Source: Grimontia indica
GTDB taxonomy: Bacteria; Pseudomonadota; Gammaproteobacteria; Enterobacterales; Vibrionaceae
Reading direction: 5' to 3'
NCBI RefSeq assembly: GCF_000333895.2
Contig: NZ_ANFM02000012.1
Span: 62,001 to 126,000, forward strand
DNA length: 64,000 nt
Position numbers and translations under genes: made by a program. Position 1 is the stretch's first letter. Each line of letters starts with the position of its first letter. Below are positions 50,660-58,290 of this stretch, piece after piece. Below the pieces are notes generated by a model. The model saw only the letters and a program-made list of their open reading frames with translations. It did no database searches and was not told the DNA's origin.

Positions 50660-51889
50660 ATGGAACTGACTACAACTGTGACAGAGCTGCGTTATGCGCT
50701 CGATACCTTTTTCTTTTTAATTTCAGGTGCACTGGTAATGTGGATGGCGGCAGGTTTTGCCATGCTGGAAGCTGGTCTGGTGCGTTCTAAAAACACCACG
50801 GAAATTCTCACTAAGAACGTTTGTCTGTATGCAATTGCATGTACGACTTACCTGCTGGTGGGTTACAACATCATGTATGTTGACAACACGGAAGGCGGCT
50901 GGCTGCCATCGTTTGGTGCCTTGATTGGTACTCAAAGCGAAGGCGCGGACCACTCTCTTGAATCTGACTTTTTCTTCCAGGTTGTCTTCGTAGCGACTGC
51001 AATGTCTGTGGTTTCTGGTGCAGTAGCTGAGCGTATGAAGCTTTGGGCTTTCCTGGCGTTCTCTGTTGTACTGACTGCGTTTATCTACCCAATGGAAGGT
51101 TACTGGACGTGGGGCGGTGGCTTCCTGTCAGAAGCAGGTTTCAGCGACTTCGCAGGTTCAGGTATCGTTCACATGGCGGGTGCTGCAGCGGCACTGGCGG
51201 GTGTTCTCCTGCTGGGTGCACGTAAAGGCAAATACGGCAAGAACGGTCAAATTTACCCAATTCCAGGTTCAAACCTGCCACTGGCAACCCTGGGTACTTT
51301 CATCCTGTGGTTCGGTTGGTTCGGCTTCAACGGTGGTTCGCAGCTGATGGTTTCAGACTTTGAAAACGCAACAGCAGTTGGTCAAATCTTCCTGAACACT
51401 AATGCGGCAGCAGCAGCGGGTGCCATCGTTGCACTGGCAGTGTGTAAAGCCACTTGGGGTAAAGCTGACCTGACAATGGTGTTGAACGGCGCGTTGGCTG
51501 GTCTGGTAGCGATTACTGCTGACCCACTGTCACCATCTCCAGTTGCGGCACTGACTATCGGTGGTCTGTCTGGTGCACTGGTTGTTATCAGTATCGTTGG
51601 TCTGGATAAACTGAAGATTGACGATCCAGTAGGTGCAATCTCTGTGCACGGTACTTGTGGTCTGTTTGGTCTGCTGGCAGTACCTTTCAGCAACGCTGAC
51701 GCGACTTTCGGCGCACAAATCTTCGGTGCAGCAGTTATCTTTGCTTGGGTATTCGGTGCAAGCCTGGCGGTTTGGGCAGTGCTGAAAGCCACCATGGGTA
51801 TCCGTGTAGGTGAAGAAGAAGAACTTGAAGGCATGGACTTCCACGACTGTGGTGTAGATGCTTACCCAGAGTTTGTTAGCGTGAAATAA
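50660..51889 (+). CDS. amtB: Ammonium transporter AmtB
   Basis: A 409-residue Amt/Mep/Rh channel with 11 membrane segments in the mature type. Family marks are MLEAGLVRSKNTTEIL, the GSGIVHMAGAAAALAG-type block with one of the pore histidines, WFGWFGFNGGS, and VHGTCGLFGLLA with the second pore histidine. There is no separate cleavable signal of the E. coli type at the N-terminus; the first hydrophobic segment starts around residue 15. Cotranscription with glnK fits its regulation. Confidence 0.96.
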   Translation: MELTTTVTELRYALDTFFFLISGALVMWMAAGFAMLEAGLVRSKNTTEILTKNVCLYAIACTTYLLVGYNIMYVDNTEGGWLPSFGALIGTQSEGADHSLESDFFFQVVFVATAMSVVSGAVAERMKLWAFLAFSVVLTAFIYPMEGYWTWGGGFLSEAGFSDFAGSGIVHMAGAAAALAGVLLLGARKGKYGKNGQIYPIPGSNLPLATLGTFILWFGWFGFNGGSQLMVSDFENATAVGQIFLNTNAAAAAGAIVALAVCKATWGKADLTMVLNGALAGLVAITADPLSPSPVAALTIGGLSGALVVISIVGLDKLKIDDPVGAISVHGTCGLFGLLAVPFSNADATFGAQIFGAAVIFAWVFGASLAVWAVLKATMGIRVGEEEELEGMDFHDCGVDAYPEFVSVK

Positions 51890-51913
51890 TATGTAACATT
51901 TCTAAGTGCTTAC

Positions 51914-51947
51914 CAAGCCCTGCATCCTTTGGATGCGGGGCTTTTTG
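51914..51947 (+). terminator. Terminator after amtB
   Basis: AAGCCCTGCATCC and GGATGCGGGGCTT pair over 13 bp (one G-U) with a TTT loop, and TTTTT follows. Confidence 0.9.
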
Positions 51948-51970
51948 CTATTTATCGGTTACATAACGTA

Positions 51971-52021
51971 TTGCATACGCATATTTGGTGTGTATACTAA
52001 TCGCATTGATAAACGTTCTCA
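51971..52021 (+). promoter_or_regulatory. fbpABC promoter with Fur-like box
   Basis: TTGCAT (51971-51976) and TATACT (51993-51998), 16 bp apart, make a plausible sigma70 promoter. TGATAAACGTTCTCA at 52007-52021 matches the Fur 7-1-7 consensus TGATAATnATTATCA at 11 of 14 defined positions by eye and lies at the expected transcription start, so iron-dependent repression is likely. Confidence 0.7.
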
Positions 52022-52051
52022 TTTGAATTTGCACTTTAGGGAATCAAGGAT

Positions 52052-53068
52052 ATGAAAAAGCTGTTGACAGCATCAGCACTGATGTTTGGAGTTATGGGTA
52101 CAGGCGTAGCGCAAGCTGCAGAGGAAGTGAACGTATACTCTTACCGTCAGCCGTTTCTGATTGAGCCAATGCTTGACCAGTTCACCAAGGAGACAGGTAT
52201 CAAGGTAAACGTGAAGTTTGCTAAGAAAGGTATGGCTGAGAAAGTTGAGCAGGAAGGCGAATACAGCCCGGCTGACGTTCTGCTGACCGTTGATATCTCT
52301 CGTCTGATGGAGCTGGTAAATAAAGATCTGGTTCAACCTGTTGATAGCAACATCATTGATGAAAACGTACCTGCACAATACCGTGATGGTGAAGACCGCT
52401 GGTTTGCCCTGACTACGCGTTCTCGTGCGGTTTACTCTTCCCGTGACCGTGTAGGTCAACTGGGTGCGGATTTTGACTACATGGATCTGGCGAAGCCTGA
52501 ATTCAAAGGAAAAATCTGTACACGCTCTGGTAAGCATCCGTACAATGTTTCCCTGGTTGCCTCTATCATCGCTAACCATGGCGAAGCAGAAGCAAAAGCA
52601 TGGCTGGAAGGCGTGAAAGCGAATCTGGCCCGTAAACCACAGGGTAACGACCGTGCACAAGTCAAAGCGATCTCTGAAGGTCTGTGTGACGTGTCTCTGG
52701 GTAACAGCTACTACCTGGGTAAAATGCTGGCCGACGAGAAGCAAATCCCATGGGCAGAGAGCGTATACCTGAACTACCCTGGCCAAAAAGCTGACGGCAC
52801 ACATGTGAACATCAGCGGTATGGCAATGGCGAAATACTCGCCAAACAAAGAAAACGCACAGAAACTGATGGAGTACCTGACGTCAGATGCGGCACAAAAG
52901 ATGTACGCGGAAGTGAACTACGAAGAGCCAGTTAAGCCGGGCGTTGCAAGCTCTGAGCTGGTGGCCTCTTGGGGTGAATACAACGCAGACGATCTGCCAC
53001 TTGAAACCATTGCGGATAACTACGCAACAGCGATGAAGCTTCTTGATGAAGTGAAATTCGACCTGTAA
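52052..53068 (+). CDS. fbpA: Ferric iron ABC transporter, periplasmic binding protein FbpA
   Basis: A 338-residue periplasmic ferric-binding protein. The signal peptide ends GVAQA/AEEVNVYSYRQP. The tandem tyrosines in SLGNSYYLGKML match the iron-binding Tyr-Tyr pair of the FbpA/FutA family, and the N-terminal YSYRQPFLIEPML block is typical. It carries iron from the periplasm to FbpBC. A strong stem-loop follows it, as is common where the binding protein must be made in excess over the permease. Confidence 0.95.
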   Translation: MKKLLTASALMFGVMGTGVAQAAEEVNVYSYRQPFLIEPMLDQFTKETGIKVNVKFAKKGMAEKVEQEGEYSPADVLLTVDISRLMELVNKDLVQPVDSNIIDENVPAQYRDGEDRWFALTTRSRAVYSSRDRVGQLGADFDYMDLAKPEFKGKICTRSGKHPYNVSLVASIIANHGEAEAKAWLEGVKANLARKPQGNDRAQVKAISEGLCDVSLGNSYYLGKMLADEKQIPWAESVYLNYPGQKADGTHVNISGMAMAKYSPNKENAQKLMEYLTSDAAQKMYAEVNYEEPVKPGVASSELVASWGEYNADDLPLETIADNYATAMKLLDEVKFDL

Positions 53069-53073
53069 TGGTG

Positions 53074-53096
53074 AAGGGGGAACTTGGTTCCCCCTT
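53074..53096 (+). other. Intercistronic hairpin between fbpA and fbpB
   Basis: AAGGGGGAAC (53074-53083) and GTTCCCCCTT (53087-53096) form a perfect 10-bp stem with a TTG loop just after the fbpA stop. No U-tract follows, so it looks like an mRNA-stabilising or partly attenuating hairpin rather than a terminator. Confidence 0.7.
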
Positions 53097-53127
53097 ACTG
53101 CATTCTGACGCCATAATGTTGTAGGCA

Positions 53128-54759
53128 ATGTTAGAACAGAATCGATTTTTGAAAGCCAGTAGTTGGGTGTTTTCCCTGCTGCTGGTTTTGCCTATTTTGG
53201 CAATCTTTTACACTTCGCTTGGTGAATCCGACGAAGTCTTTGGTCACCTGATGTCTACGGTGATGGGTACTTACACGCTAAATACCGCGTTGTTGGTCTT
53301 AGGCACTGTCTCTCTTTCCCTTTTAATGGGCATTCCCTCAGCCTGGTTGATGGCCAACTATGCCATTCCCGGAGATCGTTGGTTGCAGTGGGCCTTGGTA
53401 CTTCCCCTTGCAATGCCCGGCTATATTGTTGGTTATATCTATACCGATTGGTTTGATTTTGCTGGCCCTATTCAACTCCTTCTAAGGGATGTGACAGGCT
53501 GGACGTCAGCCGCGCAATACTGGTTCCCTGATTTACGCACCTTGCCAGGTGCATGTTTTGTCTTGGCGTTAGTGCTGTACCCGTATATCTACCTTCTTGC
53601 CCGTGCGGCCTTCATGGAACAAAGCCTGACGCTGACCCAATCTGCACGCCTGCTGGGCTGCACCCCAACACAAAGCTTTTTCCGTGTATCACTGCCGCTT
53701 GCCCGTCCTGCTATTGCAGTGGGTGCCTCGCTGGTTGCCATGGAAGCGCTCGGTGATTTTGGTACCGTTTCCTATTTCGCCGTGAGTACGCTGACAACGG
53801 CGGTATACGATACTTGGCTAGGTTATTCCAACCTCAATGCCGCGGCAAAAATCTCTGCCATCATGCTAGTGGTGATTTTTGTGCTGATCAGCAGTGAGCG
53901 CTATAGCCGCCGCAAGCAAAAGCTTTTCAGTCAGAATGTTACGCCGGATACCATTGCCAAATCACCGCTTCGAGGCAAATACAAAGTGCTGGCGACAGTA
54001 TGGTGCTGGGGGCTTTTCACCATCGCGTTTATCGCGCCGCTTGGCCAACTTCTTATCTATGCGTGGGATTATCATTCCAGCAGTTCGGTGGAAGATTTTG
54101 CACAATACAGTGTGAACAGCCTTTATGTGTCGGCAATTGCTGCCGTGGTGGCATTGGTTATTGCGCTACTGGTGAATTTCTATAAGCGTCTTTCCGGCCG
54201 TGCTGCGAGTAATGTGCCTATCCGTATCGCCTCAATGGGGTATGCGGTACCAGGGACTGTGTTGGCGATAGGTGTGCTGATTTTCCTGACCAGTGCTGAT
54301 CACATTATCAATGATATTGCTAAAGCCATGGATTGGGGACGCCCGGGACTCCTTCTTTCCGGCACTATGTTCGCCATGTTGACGGCATTTGTGGTACGTT
54401 TCAGTGCGGTTGCAATCGGCAGTGTTGAATCGAGTCTTGCAAAGGTTTCACCGTCGCTGGATATGGCTGCGCGCACCATGGGCTGTAATGTACGTAGCAT
54501 GATTCAGCGCGTGCAATTACCTCTTATTCGCCGAGGCTGTTTGATTGCCATGCTGCTGGTATTTATTGAATCGATGAAAGAGCTTAATGCAGCATTGTTG
54601 CTTCGCCCTTTCAATTTCGAAACGCTGGCGACCTATGTCTTTAACTATGCTTCCGACGAACACCTTGAATATGCAGCGTTACCAGCAGTATTACTGGTGT
54701 TGGTTGGACTTATCCCTTTGATCATGATTAACCGTTCTTTGGAGCAAAGCCACTCATGA
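53128..54759 (+). CDS. fbpB: Ferric iron ABC transporter, fused permease FbpB
   Basis: A 543-residue inner-membrane permease with two binding-protein-dependent transport domains in one chain, each with about six membrane segments. EAA-type loops (cytoplasmic contacts to the ATPase) are around ARLLGCTPTQSFFRVSLPLA and ARTMGCNVRSMIQRVQLPLI. It overlaps fbpC by four bases (ATGA). Length and layout are those of the Fbp/Sfu/Hit family. Confidence 0.95.
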   Translation: MLEQNRFLKASSWVFSLLLVLPILAIFYTSLGESDEVFGHLMSTVMGTYTLNTALLVLGTVSLSLLMGIPSAWLMANYAIPGDRWLQWALVLPLAMPGYIVGYIYTDWFDFAGPIQLLLRDVTGWTSAAQYWFPDLRTLPGACFVLALVLYPYIYLLARAAFMEQSLTLTQSARLLGCTPTQSFFRVSLPLARPAIAVGASLVAMEALGDFGTVSYFAVSTLTTAVYDTWLGYSNLNAAAKISAIMLVVIFVLISSERYSRRKQKLFSQNVTPDTIAKSPLRGKYKVLATVWCWGLFTIAFIAPLGQLLIYAWDYHSSSSVEDFAQYSVNSLYVSAIAAVVALVIALLVNFYKRLSGRAASNVPIRIASMGYAVPGTVLAIGVLIFLTSADHIINDIAKAMDWGRPGLLLSGTMFAMLTAFVVRFSAVAIGSVESSLAKVSPSLDMAARTMGCNVRSMIQRVQLPLIRRGCLIAMLLVFIESMKELNAALLLRPFNFETLATYVFNYASDEHLEYAALPAVLLVLVGLIPLIMINRSLEQSHS

Positions 54760-55784
54760 GTTGTGCACTGACTGTAAGCAATCTGATTTGTCGTTATAAC
54801 GGCCAGGCAGTGCTGAATGATCTCACGTTCCGCGTTGAAAAAGGCGAAATTGTCTGCCTACTCGGGGCAAGCGGCTGCGGTAAAACGACTCTGCTGAAAG
54901 CCATCGCTGGCTTGCTGCCTTTAGACAGTGGCGAGATGATGATTAATTGCCGTCAGATTGTAGGCCCCTCGCTGAATGTGCCGCCTGAGCAGCGCAATAT
55001 CGGCATGATTTTTCAGGACTATGCCCTGTTCCCACACCTAACGGTGGCAGAGAATGTGTCGTTCGGTCTGAAAGGTTGGGACAAATTGGCCACCAACGCA
55101 CGTGTCCAAGAAATGCTGGCGCTGGTAAAACTGGATGGTCTCGAAAGCCGTTATCCGCATCAACTTTCCGGCGGTCAACAACAGCGTGTTGCGATTGCCC
55201 GAGCGTTGGCTGGTAAGCCAGATCTTCTGTTACTGGATGAACCTTTTTCCAATATCGACACGCAAGTGCGCCACAGTCTAATCAAAGAAATCCGAAAGAT
55301 TTTCAAAGAGCAGGGTGTGACGGCCATTTTCGTCACCCACAGTCGAGAAGAAGCCTTTGCTTTCGCCGATAAATTGGCGGTGATGAATAAAGGTGTGATT
55401 GAGCAATACGGTGGTGCGACCGATCTTTACTACAGCCCAAGCAGCCGTTTTGTGGCAGATTTTCTTGGACACGGCTCATATGTGCCGGTATCTGTGAATG
55501 GCGACAGTAAAATGTATACGCCATTGGGAGAGTGGCCAGTAGAGCAAGCCGCCAATGGCAGCGATTTGGAATGGCTTATCCGCCCACAAAACCTCTCGAT
55601 TACCCCAGATGATTCTGGCAATGGTGTCGTAAGTGATGTGCAGTTTATGGGTGACAGTTGCCGCTATCTCGTGGATGTGAATGGACAAAGCTTAATGGTT
55701 TACTCTAACCAACTTTTGGATATGGGTGACAAGGTTAGACTCGATATCAGACCACACCCACCGGTGCTGTTCGAAGCCTCCTAA
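54756..55784 (+). CDS. fbpC: Ferric iron ABC transporter, ATPase FbpC
   Basis: A 342-residue ABC ATPase. Walker A GASGCGKTTLLKA, Q-loop FQDYALFPHL, signature LSGGQQQRVAIARAL, Walker B LLLLDEPFSNID and the switch histidine (FVTHSREEA) are all present. The C-terminal 110 residues form a TOBE-like regulatory domain as in FbpC. It is the last gene of fbpABC and ends before a bidirectional terminator. Confidence 0.95.
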   Translation: MSCALTVSNLICRYNGQAVLNDLTFRVEKGEIVCLLGASGCGKTTLLKAIAGLLPLDSGEMMINCRQIVGPSLNVPPEQRNIGMIFQDYALFPHLTVAENVSFGLKGWDKLATNARVQEMLALVKLDGLESRYPHQLSGGQQQRVAIARALAGKPDLLLLDEPFSNIDTQVRHSLIKEIRKIFKEQGVTAIFVTHSREEAFAFADKLAVMNKGVIEQYGGATDLYYSPSSRFVADFLGHGSYVPVSVNGDSKMYTPLGEWPVEQAANGSDLEWLIRPQNLSITPDDSGNGVVSDVQFMGDSCRYLVDVNGQSLMVYSNQLLDMGDKVRLDIRPHPPVLFEAS

Positions 55785-55808
55785 TTTGAGTGAGTTGACA
55801 TAGAATAC

Positions 55809-55836
55809 AAAAAAACCGGCGTAAGCCGGTTTTTTC
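55809..55836. terminator. Bidirectional terminator between fbpC and luxR/hapR
   Basis: AAAAACCGGC and GCCGGTTTTT form a perfect 10-bp stem with a GTAA loop, with A and T runs on both sides, serving both convergent genes. Confidence 0.9.
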
Positions 55837-55853
55837 TTGGTTGCTTGCGGGAC

Positions 55854-56459
55854 TTAGTGGCCGCAAAGCATGTCAATGTAACCATCCGCCTGACGAATCA
55901 ATGCTTCTTTATCCGGTTGCTGGTTAGTTTGAAGATAAAGAATGTAGCATACGCCATCAAAGAGTCGGGCCAGCTCAATGGCTGAGCGGCGCTCTGGGAT
56001 CACACCTTCTTGAATACCGTGATTGAATAGGGCGGTGTATTGCTCCAAAACCACGTTTTTGCCTTCCACAAAATTTGGCCAGATGTCTTCACGAATAGAT
56101 GTGCTCCACTCATACCAGACTTTCAGCCATTCTTTGTCTGCCAGCGCCGCGTCGATCACCGCGGAAGTCACGAACGACAATGAATTACGAACGTGTTTTT
56201 TACCCAAGTGAAGGTGGCGGGCAATAATCTGTTGAAACTCTTTTTCTGCTTCTTTGAGTACGGCTTCGACGAGATCTTCCCGGGTCGGGAAGTAATTAAA
56301 TACGGTTGCCACAGAGACTTGTGCCATATCTGCGATATCTGCATGCCCTGCACGCCCGATGCCACGCTTGGAAAATACTTCCAGCGCATAGCCGAGCAGT
56401 TGTTCCTTCCTCTGCTCAGGCGACAAACGGGTCCTTGTACGTCCACTTGATGTAGTCAT
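55854..56459 (-). CDS. Quorum-sensing master regulator, LuxR/HapR/OpaR family (TetR type)
   Basis: A 201-residue TetR-type regulator. The DNA-binding domain includes RRTRLSP-like TRTRLSPEQRKEQL, then KRGIGRAGHADIADMAQVSV and ATVFNYFPTREDLV, which are highly conserved in Vibrio LuxR/HapR. The C-terminal ligand/dimer domain is more diverged, and the tail YIDMLCGH is shorter than V. harveyi LuxR. ATG 56459 gives the family start; a TTG at 56474 is open upstream. The position next to hpt is the Vibrionaceae location of this gene. It would control density-dependent functions. Confidence 0.93.
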   Translation of the reverse strand: MTTSSGRTRTRLSPEQRKEQLLGYALEVFSKRGIGRAGHADIADMAQVSVATVFNYFPTREDLVEAVLKEAEKEFQQIIARHLHLGKKHVRNSLSFVTSAVIDAALADKEWLKVWYEWSTSIREDIWPNFVEGKNVVLEQYTALFNHGIQEGVIPERRSAIELARLFDGVCYILYLQTNQQPDKEALIRQADGYIDMLCGH

Positions 56460-56705
56460 CCTGGTTCCTGCCAACTTATAACGAATTTAGTCTGCCTATA
56501 TCGGACAAACTTTATATTGATGTAACACGCTAAATAACAACTGCTTGCGAAGTGTACAACAGCAACAAGTTGCTTAACAACGGCTTGACGCTATGGAGCG
56601 TCGAAATTTTGACGTGCATCGAGAGTAGGCTTGAGCAAGCGGCAGTGGTAGAATGTCCGACCTCATTTACACAGGTAGTCTGGCGGATAGCCGTCGAGGG
56701 TTAAA
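56460..56705. promoter_or_regulatory. Divergent luxR/hapR-hpt regulatory region
   Basis: On the minus strand the luxR leader ends with AGTTGGCAGG (56467-56476) overlapping the ribosome site; this resembles the AGTTGGCTAGG that Qrr small RNAs pair with in hapR/luxR leaders as I recall it. An inverted repeat AGCAAC-AA-GTTGCT (56561-56574) and a small hairpin GACGCT/AGCGTC (56587-56602) lie further upstream. Promoters for either gene were not clear. Pairing with Qrr is inference. Confidence 0.4.
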
Positions 56706-57239
56706 ATGAAACATACCGTAGAAGTGATGATTTCAGAGCAAGAAGTCCAACAGCGTGTGAAGGCGTTGGGTGCTGAAATCACTGAGCACTATAAAGATTC
56801 TCAGGACCTGGTCATGGTTGGCCTGTTGCGTGGTTCTTTTGTATTCATGGCGGATCTGGCGCGTGCCATTGAGCTGCCTCATTCAGTCGACTTCATGACA
56901 GCATCAAGCTACGGCAATGCGATGGAAAGTACCCGTGATGTGCGTATCCTGAAAGATCTGGATGACGACATCAAAGGGAAAGATGTGTTGCTGGTGGAAG
57001 ATATTATCGACACCGGTAACACCCTGAGCAAAGTATGCGAAATCCTGTCTATTCGTGAGCCTAAATCTATCCGCATCTGTACGCTGCTCGACAAACCAGA
57101 GCGTCGTGAAGTCGATGTACATGTAGATTGGTATGGCTTCAAAATCCCTGACGAATTCGTTGTGGGTGTGGGCATCGACTATGCTCAGAAATATCGTCAC
57201 CTGCCGTACATCGGTAAAGTGGTGCCACTGGAAGGCTAA
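56706..57239 (+). CDS. hpt: Hypoxanthine phosphoribosyltransferase Hpt
   Basis: A 177-residue type I phosphoribosyltransferase that salvages hypoxanthine (and guanine) to nucleotides. The PRPP-binding motif is [34 protein letters not shown] and [17 protein letters not shown] match the E. coli enzyme closely. It is divergent from luxR/hapR and followed by a bidirectional terminator. Confidence 0.97.
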   Translation: MKHTVEVMISEQEVQQRVKALGAEITEHYKDSQDLVMVGLLRGSFVFMADLARAIELPHSVDFMTASSYGNAMESTRDVRILKDLDDDIKGKDVLLVEDIIDTGNTLSKVCEILSIREPKSIRICTLLDKPERREVDVHVDWYGFKIPDEFVVGVGIDYAQKYRHLPYIGKVVPLEG

Positions 57240-57254
57240 TCACCTAACAGCCAT

Positions 57255-57284
57255 GAAAAAAGCGACCATCTGGTCGCTTTTTTG
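57255..57284. terminator. Bidirectional terminator between hpt and can
   Basis: AAAAAAGCGACCA and TGGTCGCTTTTTT form a 13-bp stem around a TC loop, giving U-runs on both strands for the convergent hpt and can genes. Confidence 0.92.
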
Positions 57285-57303
57285 TGTCTGAGTATTTCAG
57301 AGG

Positions 57304-57951
57304 TTATTCAGGAATGAGCTCTGACATGGCTGACTCATAGCCTGCTTCCAATGTCGCAACGCTATTCGCTGTCATTCCCAAATCCTTCAGTACACCATCA
57401 CTGATGTCATAGAACCAACCATGAATTTTTACGTCCTGCCCGCGCTCCCAGGCGGCACGCAGTATGGTGGAATTGCCAAGGTTGTAGACCTGCTCGGCAA
57501 CATTGATTTCACAGAGTTTATTACCCTGCTCTTCTAATGTGAGGCCGCTTAGGTAGCGTTTGTGCTTTCGGTAGAGGTCGCGGATGTGAAGAAGCCAGTT
57601 GTTGATAAGGCCGAGCTCGGGGTTTTCAATCGCGGCGTGCACACCACCACAACGGTAATGTCCACAGATGATGATGTGTTTTACCTGAAGCACGTCAACA
57701 GCATACTGAACCACAGAAAGGCAGTTAAGGTCAGTGTGGACAACTTGATTGGCCACGTTTCGGTGAACGAATAGCTCACCCGAGTCCAGACCTGTCAGAC
57801 GCTCCGCCGGTACGCGACTGTCAGCACAACCTATCCATAGGTATTCAGGGTGCTGGGATTTTGCTAATTCCGCAAAGTAAGCCGGATTGTCTTCTTTGAT
57901 GGTTTTGGACCATTTCACATTATTCGAAAGAAGCTGCTTAATTTGAGCCAT
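57304..57951 (-). CDS. can: Beta-class carbonic anhydrase Can
   Basis: A 215-residue zinc enzyme that interconverts CO2 and bicarbonate. Zinc ligands Cys42, His98 and Cys101 and the regulatory Asp44/Arg46 pair (CADSR, HYRCGG) are at the E. coli positions. ATG 57951 is chosen because it aligns with the E. coli start and has AGGGGG upstream; the frame is open 13 codons further to a non-ATG start. It is divergent from a SulP transporter gene, which suggests joint work in bicarbonate supply. Confidence 0.96.
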   Translation of the reverse strand: MAQIKQLLSNNVKWSKTIKEDNPAYFAELAKSQHPEYLWIGCADSRVPAERLTGLDSGELFVHRNVANQVVHTDLNCLSVVQYAVDVLQVKHIIICGHYRCGGVHAAIENPELGLINNWLLHIRDLYRKHKRYLSGLTLEEQGNKLCEINVAEQVYNLGNSTILRAAWERGQDVKIHGWFYDISDGVLKDLGMTANSVATLEAGYESAMSELIPE

Positions 57952-58290
57952 GGCGCCCCCTAAAAAATTCTGCGAGCAACTATACACCACAAAAGATCAT
58001 ATTTAGATACAATTTAACACTTTCTACTCAACATTTTAGCTCCTCCTACCAGCAGTATGGTTGATATAACAGATCCCTGTTACCGTAATTGATCGGTATA
58101 CTAGGGCGCGCTTTATCTCCTCCCCGCTAACCATTTGGGAACAAAATGTGTACACCAGCCGCAAAGAACCGCGGATGGTTTGGGAAAAGTTGCGTCTTTG
58201 ATTTGTTGGAGAGCACGGATAGGAGAGCTGATTACCTACTTGGGTAATTGGGTAGCTTGCCGAAAAGGAAGTATTAAAAGGGAGCAAGTT
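57952..58290. promoter_or_regulatory. Divergent can-sulP intergenic region
   Basis: The 339-bp gap has no supported gene, although the sulP frame is open upstream to 58135 without homology. A TATACT stands at 58097-58102 on the plus strand with no good -35. The sulP leader has an inverted pair ATTACC (58231-58236) and GGTAAT (58243-58248). GGGAG at 58280-58284 is the sulP ribosome site. Confidence 0.35.

Noticed and set aside
58036-58287. An 83-codon minus-strand frame between can and sulP
   Set aside because: It has no ribosome site or domain and lies in a divergent control region.
58135-58290. N-terminal extension of the SulP frame by 52 codons
   Set aside because: The extension is not hydrophobic or family-like, while GTG 58291 has a good Shine-Dalgarno and a family-typical N-terminus.
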